From an uncultured SAR86 cluster bacterium (GTDB lineage: Bacteria > Pseudomonadota > Gammaproteobacteria > Magnimaribacterales > D2472): a DNA stretch of 64,000 nucleotides. Position numbers and translations under genes: made by a program. Below are positions 46,464 to 59,644 of the stretch, piece after piece. Position 1 is the stretch's first letter, and each line of letters opens with the position of its first letter. Where the stretch lies: the NCBI GenBank assembly GCA_902595065.1, contig CACJOM010000001.1:449463-513462 (forward strand), written 5' to 3'. The notes under the pieces were generated by a model. The model saw nothing but the letters and a program-made list of their open reading frames with translations. It was not told where the DNA came from and did not search any database.

Positions 46464-47202
46464 TTCTCCTAATGAGTTCGCCAGCTAGGGCTAAGTATGC
46501 TTTAGCACCAAAAGATGACGGCATATATTGTATTGCTGAGGTTCCATGACTCGGCGCTTCTGCTAATTTAACATTTCTTGGTATTAGGGTGTTAAAAACC
46601 AGTGCTGGAAAGTGTTTTTCTAGTTCTTCAGAAACTTCTTTTGCTAAATTGTTTCTCATATCTACCATGGTTCTGATGATCCCAAACACCCTATTCTCAG
46701 TTAGGTTTTTATTTTTAAGGGTATTAATGGTGTTGATAAGTGATGAAATCCCCTCCAACGAATAGTATTCACATTGAAGTGGTATGAGTGTTGCTGTTGC
46801 GGCAAACAATGATTCAAGTGTTAGCTGGTTAAGTGATGGCGGGGTATCCATGATAATGAATTCGTATTCGAGTGGGCTTAGTTGTTTTTTTAGCTCGCCT
46901 TGTTTGCTCTCGTTTCTTATATAAACCTCGAGCGCTATAAGGCTTTCTCCCCCAGGTATGACATCGTACCCACTCGGAGACTTTATTATGTGTTCATTTA
47001 TGTTGAGATTTTGAGAATAAACCTGGAATAAGGTTCTGTCATTTTTAGGGGTTCCTGCTGCTGTGCTTGCATTCCCCTGAGGATCTAAGTCAATCAGCAA
47101 AACATTCCTTTTTGTCGCAGCAAGTGCCGCAGCTAGGTTAACTGCAGTGGTTGTTTTTCCAACCCCTCCTTTTTGGTTGGCAATGGCGATAATGTGTTTC
47201 AT
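46447..47202 (-). CDS. parA: chromosome partitioning ATPase ParA (Soj)
   Basis: A 251-residue deviant Walker ATPase that moves ParB-origin complexes. Motifs: NQKGGVGKTTTAVNLA at residues 8-23, DLDPQGNAS and FIIMDTPPSL. It overlaps the rsmG stop by 4 bases (ATGA) and parB by 17 bases. There is no N-terminal DNA-binding domain, as in chromosomal Soj. Confidence 0.96.
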   Translation of the reverse strand: MKHIIAIANQKGGVGKTTTAVNLAAALAATKRNVLLIDLDPQGNASTAAGTPKNDRTLFQVYSQNLNINEHIIKSPSGYDVIPGGESLIALEVYIRNESKQGELKKQLSPLEYEFIIMDTPPSLNQLTLESLFAATATLIPLQCEYYSLEGISSLINTINTLKNKNLTENRVFGIIRTMVDMRNNLAKEVSEELEKHFPALVFNTLIPRNVKLAEAPSHGTSAIQYMPSSFGAKAYLALAGELIRRIESGR

Positions 47203-47801
47203 TTTTGGTTTATTTCTAAAATATGTCTGTTTGTGTTTAATGTGTTTTTTTTGTGGATTGTATAAGAGTATTTATTATTGTTCAGCTGGGCAACCTCTTC
47301 GTTTATTTTTTCTAGGGAGCCTTTCATTAAAATAAACTTTCCTCCTCTGTTTAAAAGGTGTTCGGCCATGTTTACTATTGATGGTGCGGTGGCTAACGCT
47401 CTAGCTGTTATAACATCAAATTTGTTTTGGGTGATAAGGTTTGGGGTTGTTGCTTTATCTAAAATTGTGGCGTTTGTAAGCTGAAGGGTGCGAATCATTT
47501 TTCTGATGAAATAAGCTTTTTTTTTGTTTTTTTCTGACATAGTTATTTGTGTCTTGGGTTGGTTAATAGCAATAATTAGGCCGGGCAGGCCCGCGCCGCT
47601 TCCAATGTCTAGTACTTTTTGTGAAGGGTTTATGTGCTCAAGTATAGTCTCGCAATCAAGAACGTCTAAAGAAAGTATTTCTTCTTCTGAGAAACGACCA
47701 ACAATGTTATGCGCTTTGTTAAATTTTAAAATTTCTTTTATAAGGATTTTTATAGAATCGTTGGTTTTGCTTTCGCTTTTGATTGGACTAGGCCTTTTCA
47801 A
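47199..47801 (-). CDS. rsmG: 16S rRNA (guanine527-N7)-methyltransferase
   Basis: A 200-residue SAM methyltransferase acting on G527 of 16S rRNA. Motif I is [16 protein letters not shown] around residues 64-79, and [10 protein letters not shown] is the conserved later motif. AHNIVGR is typical of the start. It overlaps mnmG by 14 bases. Confidence 0.95.
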   Translation of the reverse strand: MKRPSPIKSESKTNDSIKILIKEILKFNKAHNIVGRFSEEEILSLDVLDCETILEHINPSQKVLDIGSGAGLPGLIIAINQPKTQITMSEKNKKKAYFIRKMIRTLQLTNATILDKATTPNLITQNKFDVITARALATAPSIVNMAEHLLNRGGKFILMKGSLEKINEEVAQLNNNKYSYTIHKKNTLNTNRHILEINQK

Positions 47802-49605
47802 GTTGCTTGTTTTTTTTGATGGTTATTGCAATTAAGTTAGTTGCGGCAGGCGTTACACCTTCAAGCCTGCTAGCTTGGCCTAAGGTTGATGGTTTGTGTT
47901 TGTTTAATCTTTCAACAACCTCGTTCGACAAGCCTTTTATGCTTGAGTAATTTAGTTCGCTAGGTATAGCCACCGTTTCATTTTTCTTAGAGCTCTCAAC
48001 TTCTCTTTTTTGTTTCGCAATATAACCACTATACTTAATTTCATTCGCAGCTCTTTCAAATAGTTCTTTATTGTCATCTGAAATGTTTAAAATCCTCATC
48101 ACCTCTGTTGGATTTAAGTCTGTTCTTTTTAGCAAGTCGTTGCCTGTAACCGGTTTGTTGTTTTGTTCTGTTTTGATGTTTTTTATTTTTGTTAAAAACT
48201 TTTGATAGTTTTGCTCTTTTTTTTCGTATGCTTTAAAAGTTTCTTCGCCTATAAGACCCAAAGAGTATCCTTTTTCTGTCAATCTTTGGCATGCTGTGTC
48301 TTGGGACAGCATGAGTCTAAACTCCGCACGACTAGTAAACATTCTATATGGTTCAGTTACGCCATGGAGGGTTAGATCATCTATCAATACACCAATATAG
48401 GCTTCACTTCTATCAAATATTACCTCTGTTTTACCTAGGATGGCTTGGGCTGCATTTAAGCCAGCTATAAGACCTTGTGCTGATGCTTCTTCGTAACCTG
48501 TTGTGCCGTTTATTTGCCCAGCAAGATAAAGATTTTTAATAAACTTTGTTTCTAATGTGGGTCGCAATGATCTGGGATCAATAAAATCGTACTCCACCGC
48601 ATAACCAAATTCCTCTATCTCACAATTTTCCAAACCCTTTATAGATTTAACAAAGTCATTCTGCGCTTTGGTTGGGAGGCTGGTGGAAATGCCATTAGGG
48701 TAGACCAGATCTTTCTCTAGGCCTTCTGGTTCAATAAAAATTTGATGGCTTTCTTTTTCGCTAAATTTATTTATTTTATCCTCGATAGATGGGCAGTATC
48801 TTGGTCCTATTCCAGATATCTTTCCAGAATACATTGCTGAAAGATGTGTGTTATCAGAAATAATTTTGTGTGTAATTTTGTTAGTTCGGGTTATGTAACA
48901 AGATATTTGTGGGAGCTTTTTTGTGGGTGGTTGGAGCAGGGACATTGATGGCGGGTTTGGGTCACCTGGTTGTTCTTCCATCAGTTTTAAATCAATACTA
49001 GATAGTTTTATCCTTGCTGGGGTTCCTGTTTTAAGTCTACCCATGGGTAATTGAAGATCGTATAGTTTTTTTGATAATGGTATTGATGTGTCATCGCCAA
49101 CTCGCCCACCGGATATTTTTTCGTTGCCCTTAAACATAACACCATTCAAGAAAGTTCCCGTGGTAAGGATGGTTCTTTTGGAAACAATCTGTTCTCCAGA
49201 GCCCAACTCCACACCTTGTATAATGTTTTCTTTAATTAGAATATCTACAACCTCGCCTTCTTTTATTGTGATATCTGTGTCAGACAAAAGTTGTTGAATG
49301 GCCTGTTTGTATTTATCTCTATCACATTGAACACGCAGGGCTTGAACTGCAAAACCTTTTCTGGTGTTTAGGGTTCTTGACTGAATACCTGAAAGGTCTG
49401 TAGCCAAAGCCATTATTCCTCCTAGAGCATCAACCTCTCTCACAAGGTGGGATTTTCCTAGGCCACCGATAGCTGGATTACAAGACATCTGACCAATCGT
49501 TTCTGTTTTAAATGTTACCAAACAACATTTCAGCCCCATGCGATGAACAGCATGAGCTGCTTCAACCCCAGCATGTCCTCCACCAATTACTATTACATCA
49601 AACAT
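47788..49605 (-). CDS. mnmG: tRNA uridine 5-carboxymethylaminomethyl modification enzyme MnmG
   Basis: FAD protein that, with MnmE, modifies U34 of several tRNAs. The FAD motif is [15 protein letters not shown] at residues 5-19, followed by [16 protein letters not shown], the second NAD/FAD loop, and [10 protein letters not shown]-like motifs such as SRAEFRLML near the middle. Length 605 (usual about 630). The region upstream may hold the replication origin. Confidence 0.96.
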   Translation of the reverse strand: MFDVIVIGGGHAGVEAAHAVHRMGLKCCLVTFKTETIGQMSCNPAIGGLGKSHLVREVDALGGIMALATDLSGIQSRTLNTRKGFAVQALRVQCDRDKYKQAIQQLLSDTDITIKEGEVVDILIKENIIQGVELGSGEQIVSKRTILTTGTFLNGVMFKGNEKISGGRVGDDTSIPLSKKLYDLQLPMGRLKTGTPARIKLSSIDLKLMEEQPGDPNPPSMSLLQPPTKKLPQISCYITRTNKITHKIISDNTHLSAMYSGKISGIGPRYCPSIEDKINKFSEKESHQIFIEPEGLEKDLVYPNGISTSLPTKAQNDFVKSIKGLENCEIEEFGYAVEYDFIDPRSLRPTLETKFIKNLYLAGQINGTTGYEEASAQGLIAGLNAAQAILGKTEVIFDRSEAYIGVLIDDLTLHGVTEPYRMFTSRAEFRLMLSQDTACQRLTEKGYSLGLIGEETFKAYEKKEQNYQKFLTKIKNIKTEQNNKPVTGNDLLKRTDLNPTEVMRILNISDDNKELFERAANEIKYSGYIAKQKREVESSKKNETVAIPSELNYSSIKGLSNEVVERLNKHKPSTLGQASRLEGVTPAATNLIAITIKKNKQLEKA

Positions 49606-49813
49606 ATATATAAGAAGTTTATAACAACAATATATTATTGTTGTTATTATTAAGGCGATCTTTTGTGTTTATAAAGCTCTTATATTCACAGCCTAAAAGG
49701 CTCGAGACCATTAATAAACTATGTAAACCAGACCCTATAAACTGTATGAGTTTATTAAATAACCTGTGGACAAAAAAAATAAAAAATTTAACCACAAAAT
49801 ACCCACATTTTAT
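49606..49813. other. candidate replication origin (oriC) between mnmE and mnmG
   Basis: This 208-base gap is the longest without a gene. It holds an 11-bp perfect inverted repeat (ATAACAACAAT at 49621-49631, ATTGTTGTTAT at 49637-49647), a GATC followed by TTTTGTGTT at 49657-49669 that resembles the E. coli 13-mers, and three one-mismatch DnaA boxes: ATATTCACA at 49682, TGTGGACAA at 49765 (reverse) and TTAACCACA at 49788. A 7-bp inverted repeat lies at 49737-49755. E. coli oriC also adjoins mnmG. The rpmH-dnaA gap is the rival site. Confidence 0.45.
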
Positions 49814-51121
49814 CTACTTTCCTATGCAAAAATCTTTAAAAATATCACCAAGCAACTCATCTGGATATTTAACACCCAAGAATTCATCAAACGAAGACCT
49901 AACCAATCTAAGGTCTTCAGCAGCGACATCTACATCTTTTTCGTTTGAAATTTTTTCCATACAAGCATCCAGTGAAGACAAGGCTGCATTAAATAAAACA
50001 AGATGACGCTCTCTGATAATAAAAGTTTTTTTTGAAATGTTTTTATTTTGTTGTATAGAATCAAAAATCATTTTTTTTAGTTGTTGAACACCTTTTCCTG
50101 ACTTCGCAGATACAACACAATCATATTGATCAACAGGGTTCTTCTCATCTGACTTGTTAAATACAACTAAGTGATTTTTTTTAGCCATCATAGACTTAAA
50201 ATTGTCAGCATAGGCCTCGGTGTTATGATCTAAAACAATTAAAACTAGGTCTGATTTTTTTATTTCGTTATTAGAAAGCCCAACACCTTCGGCTTCAATC
50301 GAATCACTTGTGTCTCTTATGCCAGCAGAGTCAACCAACTCCATATTTACACTGTTATAAAACATTTCGGAGTCAATCAAATCTCGGGTTGTGCCCGGTA
50401 CGCTTGATACAAGCGCCCTCTCAAAACCAAGCAAACGGTTAAATAATGAAGATTTACCTGTATTGGGCGGCCCAAAAAACAACACCTTATTTTTAGATAA
50501 TTTTTTTGTTGAGATTAAAGAGGAGTCAATTAAATCCACCAACGAAGACTTGATTTTCATTAGTCTTGTTTCCACACGCCCCTCAAGAATAAAATCATAA
50601 TCTTCATCAGAGAAATCTATACTCCCTTCAATAAAAACCCTTAACCCATCAACCTCATTCCCCAACTTTGAAATAATGGAGCTTAATTTACCAGCGACAG
50701 CCTCTGAAGACAAAAGACTTCTTTCAACATCTTCTGAGTGAATAAGATCCGCAACAGCCTCCGCCTCATTTAAAGACAACTTCCCATTTTCAAAAGCTAT
50801 TTTTGAAAACTCGCCCGGACCAGCCTCTCGAAATCCTAGTTCCAAAAACACGCCCGTTAAAGACTTAATAACAGAAAGACCCCCATGACAAAAAACCTCT
50901 ATAGAGTCTTCCCCGGTGTAACTATTAGGACCTGAGTAAAAAACAACTGAACACCTATCTACCAAAACCCCATTCCAAAAAACATCTCGGAGAAAAACTT
51001 CCCTATGCTTGGATATTGGTTTGTTTAGAGCCCCATTAAAAACATCACAACACCCAGCTCCAGAAACCCTGAATACACCTATCGCAGACTGAGCTACTGG
51101 GGTTGCAAGAGCGAAAATCAA
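49814..51121 (-). CDS. mnmE: tRNA modification GTPase MnmE
   Basis: Works with MnmG on U34 of tRNA. The folate-binding N-terminal domain starts ATPVAQSAIGVFRVSG; the G domain has GPPNTGKSSLFNRLLG, the switch GTTRD, DSAGIRD and NKSD; the C-terminus ends CIGK with the catalytic cysteine. Length 435, slightly short. It starts 11 bases after the yidC stop. Confidence 0.96.
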   Translation of the reverse strand: MIFALATPVAQSAIGVFRVSGAGCCDVFNGALNKPISKHREVFLRDVFWNGVLVDRCSVVFYSGPNSYTGEDSIEVFCHGGLSVIKSLTGVFLELGFREAGPGEFSKIAFENGKLSLNEAEAVADLIHSEDVERSLLSSEAVAGKLSSIISKLGNEVDGLRVFIEGSIDFSDEDYDFILEGRVETRLMKIKSSLVDLIDSSLISTKKLSKNKVLFFGPPNTGKSSLFNRLLGFERALVSSVPGTTRDLIDSEMFYNSVNMELVDSAGIRDTSDSIEAEGVGLSNNEIKKSDLVLIVLDHNTEAYADNFKSMMAKKNHLVVFNKSDEKNPVDQYDCVVSAKSGKGVQQLKKMIFDSIQQNKNISKKTFIIRERHLVLFNAALSSLDACMEKISNEKDVDVAAEDLRLVRSSFDEFLGVKYPDELLGDIFKDFCIGK

Positions 51122-51132
51122 AAAATATACCC

Positions 51133-52698
51133 CTAACCACCAGCGCCCGGTCCAGAGAAATCAGAGGCCCCATATTTTTTATACATAGCTCTTTGTTGAA
51201 CAAGCGATATAGCGCTATTTGCCACAGAATACAACACAAGACCAGCAGGCATAATAATAAAAATTACAGCTATCATCACAGGCATAAACTTCATAATTTG
51301 GGCTTGAGTTGGATCCATCCCCGGAGGTTGTGGGTTGAGCTGCTGTGTTAAATACATGAGAGCTGCAAAAATTACAGGCAATATAAAAAATGGATCTGGG
51401 GCAGAAAGATCATTTATCCAAAAAAAGAAAGACTCATGTCGCAATTCAACACTTTCTCTTAGACAAAAGAAGAAAGCTATAAAAACAGGCATTTGAAGAA
51501 GAAGCGGAAAACAGCCTCCGGCTGGATTAATACCCTCTTTTTTATATAAAGCCATCATTTCTGTTCCCAGCTTGGCCCGGTCATCTTTATATCTTTCTTG
51601 GATCTCTTTTAGTTTTGGCCCAGCTGTTCGCATTTTTGCCATGCTTGAAAAACCTTTGGCTGAAACCGGCCAAAGCAACAATTTGATTACAAAAGTTAAT
51701 AAAATAATTGAAACACCCCAATTACCAACAAGGGAGTTAATCATACTTAACAACATCATAAGTGGTTGAGCCAAAAACCAAAACCAACCCATATCAATTG
51801 TTAGCTCAAGGTCTTGAGCCCTGGTTAACAGGTCTGATCTAACTTTCGGCCCAAGAAAAACCCTATGAGTCACCCCCGAGCTTATTTGGTTTGATTTAAC
51901 CTCTCTTAAGATAGACCCCATAACATAAGTTGCAGAATTGCCTGATGGGGGAAACACCACTAGAGTTTGTGCTCGGTCAGAGGGGGTTAAAATTGCCGCC
52001 ATAAAATACTTTTGTATAAACGCAACCCAGCCACCCCGTTGAAAATATTCTATTCTTTCATCGATATTTCTTAATCTAAAGTTGGCATACGGCTCTTCTG
52101 GTGTATTAAAAGCAACCCCGGTGTATGAGCTGTTTTCAAAAAAATTATCTCTTGAGTCTAACGGCCTTCCATCTGTTCTATACATGGCAACATATGGAGT
52201 TGGCACATCAACCGGCATCTCACCAATCCACCTATCTTCGATGAAGAGCTCATAATCATTATCTTTTAGAGAAATTGTTTTTGAGATATTCCCATCTAAA
52301 GACACAAGCTTAATTGATGAGGGTAGAACCTCCAAAACCTTAAAACCCTGATCTTCTGAAACAAAACCGCTATTCAAATAAAACTTAAAACCAGAAACAA
52401 GATCAAACCCAAACAACCTTACCCCTTGTGAATCTTGGTTGTTTAAGTAGGTATGTTCTTTTAACCTCGCCTGCCAAACTTTTCCAGAGTTTGGGCTAAC
52501 CTGAACAATCAATTTTTCATTTTGTATTTCTACAAAACCAACATCCTCGCCAGCGGGTAACAGCTCTTCGTTTTTATTCTGCTCAATAGACGAAGCCTCA
52601 GCAAACTCTTGCTTTATTTCTTTTTCTGCATTCCACGCTAAAAATAATACATATGACAAAACCACAACGGAACCAATGTAAAGATATCTCCAGTTCAT
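51133..52698 (-). CDS. yidC: membrane protein insertase YidC
   Basis: Inserts and folds inner-membrane proteins, alone or with SecYEG. Layout: N-terminal helix (about 5-22), a large periplasmic beta-domain (about 50-300) and the conserved five-helix core ([36 protein letters not shown]). Length 521. It overlaps yidD by 4 bases. Confidence 0.96.
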   Translation of the reverse strand: MNWRYLYIGSVVVLSYVLFLAWNAEKEIKQEFAEASSIEQNKNEELLPAGEDVGFVEIQNEKLIVQVSPNSGKVWQARLKEHTYLNNQDSQGVRLFGFDLVSGFKFYLNSGFVSEDQGFKVLEVLPSSIKLVSLDGNISKTISLKDNDYELFIEDRWIGEMPVDVPTPYVAMYRTDGRPLDSRDNFFENSSYTGVAFNTPEEPYANFRLRNIDERIEYFQRGGWVAFIQKYFMAAILTPSDRAQTLVVFPPSGNSATYVMGSILREVKSNQISSGVTHRVFLGPKVRSDLLTRAQDLELTIDMGWFWFLAQPLMMLLSMINSLVGNWGVSIILLTFVIKLLLWPVSAKGFSSMAKMRTAGPKLKEIQERYKDDRAKLGTEMMALYKKEGINPAGGCFPLLLQMPVFIAFFFCLRESVELRHESFFFWINDLSAPDPFFILPVIFAALMYLTQQLNPQPPGMDPTQAQIMKFMPVMIAVIFIIMPAGLVLYSVANSAISLVQQRAMYKKYGASDFSGPGAGG

Positions 52699-52907
52699 TT
52701 TTTTACCTCGTCAACCCCACCAACCGACCAAGGGCCACACCTTAAAATTCTTAACATAGAATAATAACCACCAACAAACGAACCATGTAACTCAATACTT
52801 TCTTTCGCGTATTGAGAACAGGTTGGTTGAAACCTACAGTTTCTTCCAAACAAAAAACTTAAATATTTTTGATAGAAGTTGATCGTATATACCAAAAACT
52901 TTTTCAT
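52695..52907 (-). CDS. yidD: membrane protein insertion efficiency factor YidD
   Basis: A small amphipathic protein that helps YidC. Signature residues [19 protein letters not shown] and LRILRCGPW are present. I chose ATG 52907 with AGGA 8 bases upstream; ATG 52916 would add three residues and overlap rnpA. About 70 residues. Confidence 0.93.
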   Translation of the reverse strand: MKKFLVYTINFYQKYLSFLFGRNCRFQPTCSQYAKESIELHGSFVGGYYSMLRILRCGPWSVGGVDEVKK

Positions 52908-52908
52908 A

Positions 52909-53190
52909 TTAACCATCCTGTTGTTTGTTTACAAAACTCTCTAACCCAAGATTAAATGCATCATAATTATTTCTAAACCCTTTTTGCAAAAAACCCCTTT
53001 TTATTGCAACCACAAACCCTTGGTTTAAACACTTTTTGCGGAAAATCTCCCTAACCCATCTTTTTATTTTGTTTCGTTCAACAGCCAAAGAATAATCTTT
53101 CTTTTTAACAATAATCTTTAATTTGCTATTTTGTGAATCGACATCAAAAAATATTGACGCAACATCGGACTGGAAAACTTTTTTGGAAAT
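52909..53190 (-). CDS. rnpA: ribonuclease P protein component, apparent AUU start
   Basis: Protein subunit of RNase P, which trims tRNA 5' ends. The signature [16 protein letters not shown] is clear, followed by [10 protein letters not shown]. The frame is closed upstream by TAA at 53217-53215, and no ATG, GTG or TTG lies between that stop and the conserved domain. The best start is ATT at 53190 with AGG about 7 bases before it, giving 93 residues, shorter than the usual 110-120. The gene order rpmH-rnpA-yidD confirms identity. A frameshift upstream is the alternative. Confidence 0.85.
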   Translation of the reverse strand: MSKKVFQSDVASIFFDVDSQNSKLKIIVKKKDYSLAVERNKIKRWVREIFRKKCLNQGFVVAIKRGFLQKGFRNNYDAFNLGLESFVNKQQDG

Positions 53191-53206
53191 AACAGAGCCT
53201 AGTGGA

Positions 53207-53341
53207 TTAAGCGGTTAATACTTTGCGGCCCTTTTTTCTTCTATTGGCAATAACAGCCCTGCCTGCCTTGGTTGACATTCTTGCTCTGAAACCATGAGTT
53301 CGCTTTCTTTTTAATGTGCTGGGTTGAAATGTTCTTTTCAT
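53207..53341 (-). CDS. rpmH: 50S ribosomal protein L34
   Basis: A 44-residue basic ribosomal protein, translated from ATG 53341 as [20 protein letters not shown] and so on to KGRKVLTA, fully typical. The stop is at 53207. It is divergent from dnaA across a 177-base gap. Confidence 0.97.
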   Translation of the reverse strand: MKRTFQPSTLKRKRTHGFRARMSTKAGRAVIANRRKKGRKVLTA

Positions 53342-53518
53342 AATAACTCAAAAAATTAGGCGTGAATTATAAAGCATTGTGCATGAATTGAAAGAAAAAA
53401 TACTCAAAAATAGATCCTATAGATACCAACAAGTTATCCACAGAAAATACATATGCTTATGCTGTAGATATCTTGTTAGTTTTTGTTAGACTAACTTTTC
53501 TACTGGAGGTCTATTGAA
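53342..53518. promoter_or_regulatory. rpmH-dnaA divergent regulatory region
   Basis: A perfect DnaA box TTATCCACA is at 53434-53442. TATAAT on the minus strand (53371-53366) is the likely -10 of rpmH. A 6-bp inverted repeat GTTAGT/ACTAAC lies just before dnaA, and ribosome site GGAGG at 53505-53509. One DnaA box suits dnaA autoregulation; an origin here would normally have several boxes. Confidence 0.6.
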
Positions 53519-54808
53519 TTGAAATTTTGGTCTGAATGCACTGAAAAGCTAGAAGCGAAGCTTTCACAAGAAGAGTTTAACACTTGGATTAAACCACTTA
53601 AAGCAGATATCAATGAAAATGATCTCGAGATCAGCGCCCCTAACGACTTTGTTTTAACATATGTAAAGGAAAACCTAGGGCAAATTATTGAAAACCTAGT
53701 AAATAAATCAGATGAGTCACTAAAGGTTAAGTTTAAAACTCTTGATAAATCAACATTTGTCGAGAAACTCAACGTTACAGAGGAAAACACCCCAGGCTTA
53801 GTTCAAAACTTCACTTTTAATACTTTTGTAGAAGGAAAGTCTAACCATATGGCCCTTGCAGCTGCAAAACAGGTTGCTGCCAACCCTAAAGGGGACTATA
53901 ACCCTTTATTTATATATGGCGGGGTTGGCCTTGGAAAAACACACTTAATGCATGCTGTGGGGAATGAAATTCTTAACTCAGATACTTCAAAAAGAATTGT
54001 TTATGTTCATTCAGAAAAATTTGTTGCAGACATGGTTAAAGCCCTTCAATTAGGTGCTATGAGTGAGTTTAAGGAGTTTTATAGGAATGCAGACGCCCTT
54101 TTAATTGATGACATTCAATTCTTTGCAGGCAAAGAACAGTCTCAAGAAGAGTTTTTTCACACATTTAACGCACTTTTGGACCGAAATCATCAAATGATAC
54201 TTACTTGTGATAAGTACCCAAAAGAGATAGATGGCCTTGAAGAGCGCTTAAAATCAAGGCTTGGCTGGGGTTTACCGGTAATTATTGAGCCTCCTGAGCT
54301 TGAAACTCGTGCCGCTGTGCTTTTGAGTAAAGCAAATTCTATGGGGGTTACCCTTCCAAATGATTGTGCTATTTATATAGCGCAAAGGATCAGATCAAAC
54401 ATCAGAGAACTAGAGGGAGCATTAAAAAGAGTGGTTGCAAATTCACGATTCGCTGATCAGGAGATAGATATTCCGTTCGTTAAAGAGGCGTTAAAAGACC
54501 TTTTTGTTATTTCTGCAAAAATGGTAAGCATTGATAACATTCAAAAAACCGTAGCAGAATATTACAACATCAAATTGTCTGACCTTCTATCTAAACGAAG
54601 AAGCAGATCCATTACCAGGCCGAGACAGCTAGCTATGGCCTTAACAAAAGAATTAACAAATCACAGTCTCCCAGAAATTGGAGAAGCATTTAATGGCAGA
54701 GATCACACAACTGTTCTTCATGCTTGCAGTAAGATTAAAGAACTGCGGAAAGAAATTCCATCGCTTGAGGAAGACTATAGAAATTTAAATAGGACACTAA
54801 CAAATTAA
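53519..54808 (+). CDS. dnaA: chromosomal replication initiator protein DnaA
   Basis: Starts at TTG 53519, with GGAGG 9 bases upstream. The AAA+ domain has Walker [16 protein letters not shown] and Walker [10 protein letters not shown]; the C-terminal DNA-binding domain has [11 protein letters not shown]. Domain II is very short. Length 429. It opens the dnaA-dnaN-recF-gyrB series, and its stop abuts dnaN. Confidence 0.97.
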   Translation: MKFWSECTEKLEAKLSQEEFNTWIKPLKADINENDLEISAPNDFVLTYVKENLGQIIENLVNKSDESLKVKFKTLDKSTFVEKLNVTEENTPGLVQNFTFNTFVEGKSNHMALAAAKQVAANPKGDYNPLFIYGGVGLGKTHLMHAVGNEILNSDTSKRIVYVHSEKFVADMVKALQLGAMSEFKEFYRNADALLIDDIQFFAGKEQSQEEFFHTFNALLDRNHQMILTCDKYPKEIDGLEERLKSRLGWGLPVIIEPPELETRAAVLLSKANSMGVTLPNDCAIYIAQRIRSNIRELEGALKRVVANSRFADQEIDIPFVKEALKDLFVISAKMVSIDNIQKTVAEYYNIKLSDLLSKRRSRSITRPRQLAMALTKELTNHSLPEIGEAFNGRDHTTVLHACSKIKELRKEIPSLEEDYRNLNRTLTN

Positions 54809-55906
54809 ATGGAAATCTCTATTAAAAAAGAGGATATTGTTTCAGCTCTTAATACCACCTTGGGCGTGGTAGAAAAAAGACAAACTCTTCCCATACTCGC
54901 CAATGTTCTTTTTGAGGTGGATGAAAATACATTTAAATTAACCGCAACAGACCTTGAATCTGAAGTAACAACAAGCGGCCTATTATCAAAAATTAAATCT
55001 TCAGGCAAGACCACAACCTCAGCAAAAAAGTTAAATGAACTCTGCCGGTTAATCCCTGATGGAGAAGAAATAAACCTATCCCTGTCTGGAGAAAAATTAA
55101 ACATTAAAACCACTAATGGTAAGTACTCACTATCAACGCTTCCCAGTTCTGACTTTCCTGTTTTTGATGTTGATACTGGAGATTTGCCGCTCATCATTCC
55201 TGCAAAAGATTTAAAAGAACTAATAACAAATACGTCTTTTGCTATGGGAAACCAGGATTGGAGACATTATTTAAATGGCCTGTATCTTTCAATTAATGGA
55301 GGAGAAATTACAGCCGTTACAACAGACGCCCATAGGCTAGCTGTTGCAAACCTAGCATCTCAGTCTGATATTTCTTTCTCTGGAATTATTCCAAGAAAAT
55401 CAATTAATGAAATGGCAAAATTTTTATCTGACGAAGACGGAGATGCGAAATTAAAAATTAACGAAGCATCTTTAGAGCTTGCGGTAGGAGATTTAATTTT
55501 TAAAAGCAAATTAATAGATGGAAAATTTCCTGACTATCAACAGGTAATACCTTCTGGAGAGAGTTCAGTTCTAGAGATTAACGTGAAAGAGTTTTCAGAA
55601 ACTCTAAGTAGAGTTTCTGTTTTATCGAGTGAGAAATATAAAGGCATTAGATTAATCACCGCTAATGATGGTGTTAGAATTTCTGCAAATAATCCAGAGC
55701 AAGAGGAGGCCGAAGAATTCTTTCCCGCCAACTATAATGGAGAAGAATTAGATATTGCATTTAACGTTACTTACCTCCAAGAGATAATGTCGCATATGCA
55801 AACAGAGACATGCCACATTAACTTTTTTGGTTCAGATAAAAGTTGCCTACTTACACCCCCAGGAAGCGATAGCCCGAAATATGTTGTAATGCCTCTCCTT
55901 ATATAG
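54809..55906 (+). CDS. dnaN: DNA polymerase III beta clamp
   Basis: A 365-residue sliding clamp formed from three repeated domains. Typical residues: QTLPILANVLFEV, TATDLESEVTT, AVTTDAHRLAV and the ending YVVMPLLI. It starts directly after dnaA. Confidence 0.96.
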   Translation: MEISIKKEDIVSALNTTLGVVEKRQTLPILANVLFEVDENTFKLTATDLESEVTTSGLLSKIKSSGKTTTSAKKLNELCRLIPDGEEINLSLSGEKLNIKTTNGKYSLSTLPSSDFPVFDVDTGDLPLIIPAKDLKELITNTSFAMGNQDWRHYLNGLYLSINGGEITAVTTDAHRLAVANLASQSDISFSGIIPRKSINEMAKFLSDEDGDAKLKINEASLELAVGDLIFKSKLIDGKFPDYQQVIPSGESSVLEINVKEFSETLSRVSVLSSEKYKGIRLITANDGVRISANNPEQEEAEEFFPANYNGEELDIAFNVTYLQEIMSHMQTETCHINFFGSDKSCLLTPPGSDSPKYVVMPLLI

Positions 55907-55910
55907 GTTA

Positions 55911-56990
55911 GTGGCTTTTTCAAGGATAGATCTACGAAACTTTCGGTGCTTTGATTCTTTATCTATTGACCTATCCTCAAAATCTACCCTTTTTTATGGT
56001 AAAAACGGCTGTGGAAAGACCTCAATCCTAGAGTCTATCTATGTTGCGAGCTCGGGCAGATCATTTAGAACATCAAACCTTGAATCTCTTATTAAAAAGG
56101 GCTCTGAAGCCTTTGTTATAAGGGCTTATGACGAAAATACTGGATCAATTTTAGAGGTAAAAAAAGGCAATAATAAACCCATAAATATTAAAATTAATAA
56201 CTCTCGGGTGACAATAAGCGAGCTTGTAAGAGCTTTTCCCTCGTTTTCCATTGATAGCAAAACTTTTTTTTATAATGACAACGCTCCAGAATACCGTAGA
56301 AAGCAGCTTGATAGGGGTCTTTTTATAGCTTCTCCAGACTATGCGAAAGACTGGTTTGGGTATTTTCGTTCTTTAAAACAAAGAAATTCTGCATTAAAAC
56401 TAGGTGACTTGGCCCAAGCCAAAGCCTATGATCCGCTTTTGGTTGAACATGGAGAAAAGTTAAATCATTTAAGAAAAAATTTAATTTCTGAGGTAAAGAA
56501 AATTTATGATGAGCTCGTTGATAAATTGGCACAAGAAAACAAAAGGGCAGACATTTTTTCTAATTTAAAAATAAAACTTAAACCTGGTTTCAACGACAAA
56601 GAGGGGCTTTTAAAAAGTATTGAAAACTCAAATAATGTTGATTTAAAAAGAAAGAATACAACGGTTGGACCCCATAAAGCAGACATTATATTTGAAAGTA
56701 AGGACTCACTAATAAAAGACATTTTTTCTCGCGGTGAACAAAAACTATTATCAATCCTATGGTCGCTTTCACAAAATATTTATTTAGGAAGGACATTTAA
56801 TCTAAGCCCTATCCTTCTTCTTGACGACCTTTCGTCGGAGCTAGACGATGAAATGTTAAAATGTTTTTTGCCAACATTGAAATATATTGAAAATCGTTTC
56901 GTTTTTTCAAACATTGTTGAGCTATTTGGTAGTAAAATAGACAGTGATAAACAATCATTTATAAAGTTCCACGTGGAACAATTAAAATAA
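55911..56990 (+). CDS. recF: DNA replication and repair protein RecF
   Basis: An SMC-like ATPase loading RecA at gaps. Walker A is FYGKNGCGKTSILE, the signature is FSRGEQKLLSILW and Walker B LLLDDLSSELDD. Starts at GTG 55911, 4 bases after dnaN. The last codons contain the parS palindrome at 56966-56979. Length 359. Confidence 0.95.
   Translation: MAFSRIDLRNFRCFDSLSIDLSSKSTLFYGKNGCGKTSILESIYVASSGRSFRTSNLESLIKKGSEAFVIRAYDENTGSILEVKKGNNKPINIKINNSRVTISELVRAFPSFSIDSKTFFYNDNAPEYRRKQLDRGLFIASPDYAKDWFGYFRSLKQRNSALKLGDLAQAKAYDPLLVEHGEKLNHLRKNLISEVKKIYDELVDKLAQENKRADIFSNLKIKLKPGFNDKEGLLKSIENSNNVDLKRKNTTVGPHKADIIFESKDSLIKDIFSRGEQKLLSILWSLSQNIYLGRTFNLSPILLLDDLSSELDDEMLKCFLPTLKYIENRFVFSNIVELFGSKIDSDKQSFIKFHVEQLK
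56966..56979. promoter_or_regulatory. parS centromere-like site
   Basis: GTTCCACGTGGAAC is a perfect 14-bp palindrome, close to the parS consensus TGTTNCACGTGAAACA. It lies inside the end of recF, about 3.4 kb from dnaA, within the usual distance for ParB loading. It would bind the ParB encoded at 45615. Confidence 0.75.
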
Positions 56991-59614
<2,624 letters not shown>

Positions 59615-59644
59615 TTTATAAACTCACCAAATATAAACTTTTGT

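Noticed and set aside
49638-50006. Plus-strand open frame of 122 codons across the mnmE end and the gap beyond it
   Set aside because: It is mostly antisense to mnmE and shows no family resemblance; treated as a shadow frame.
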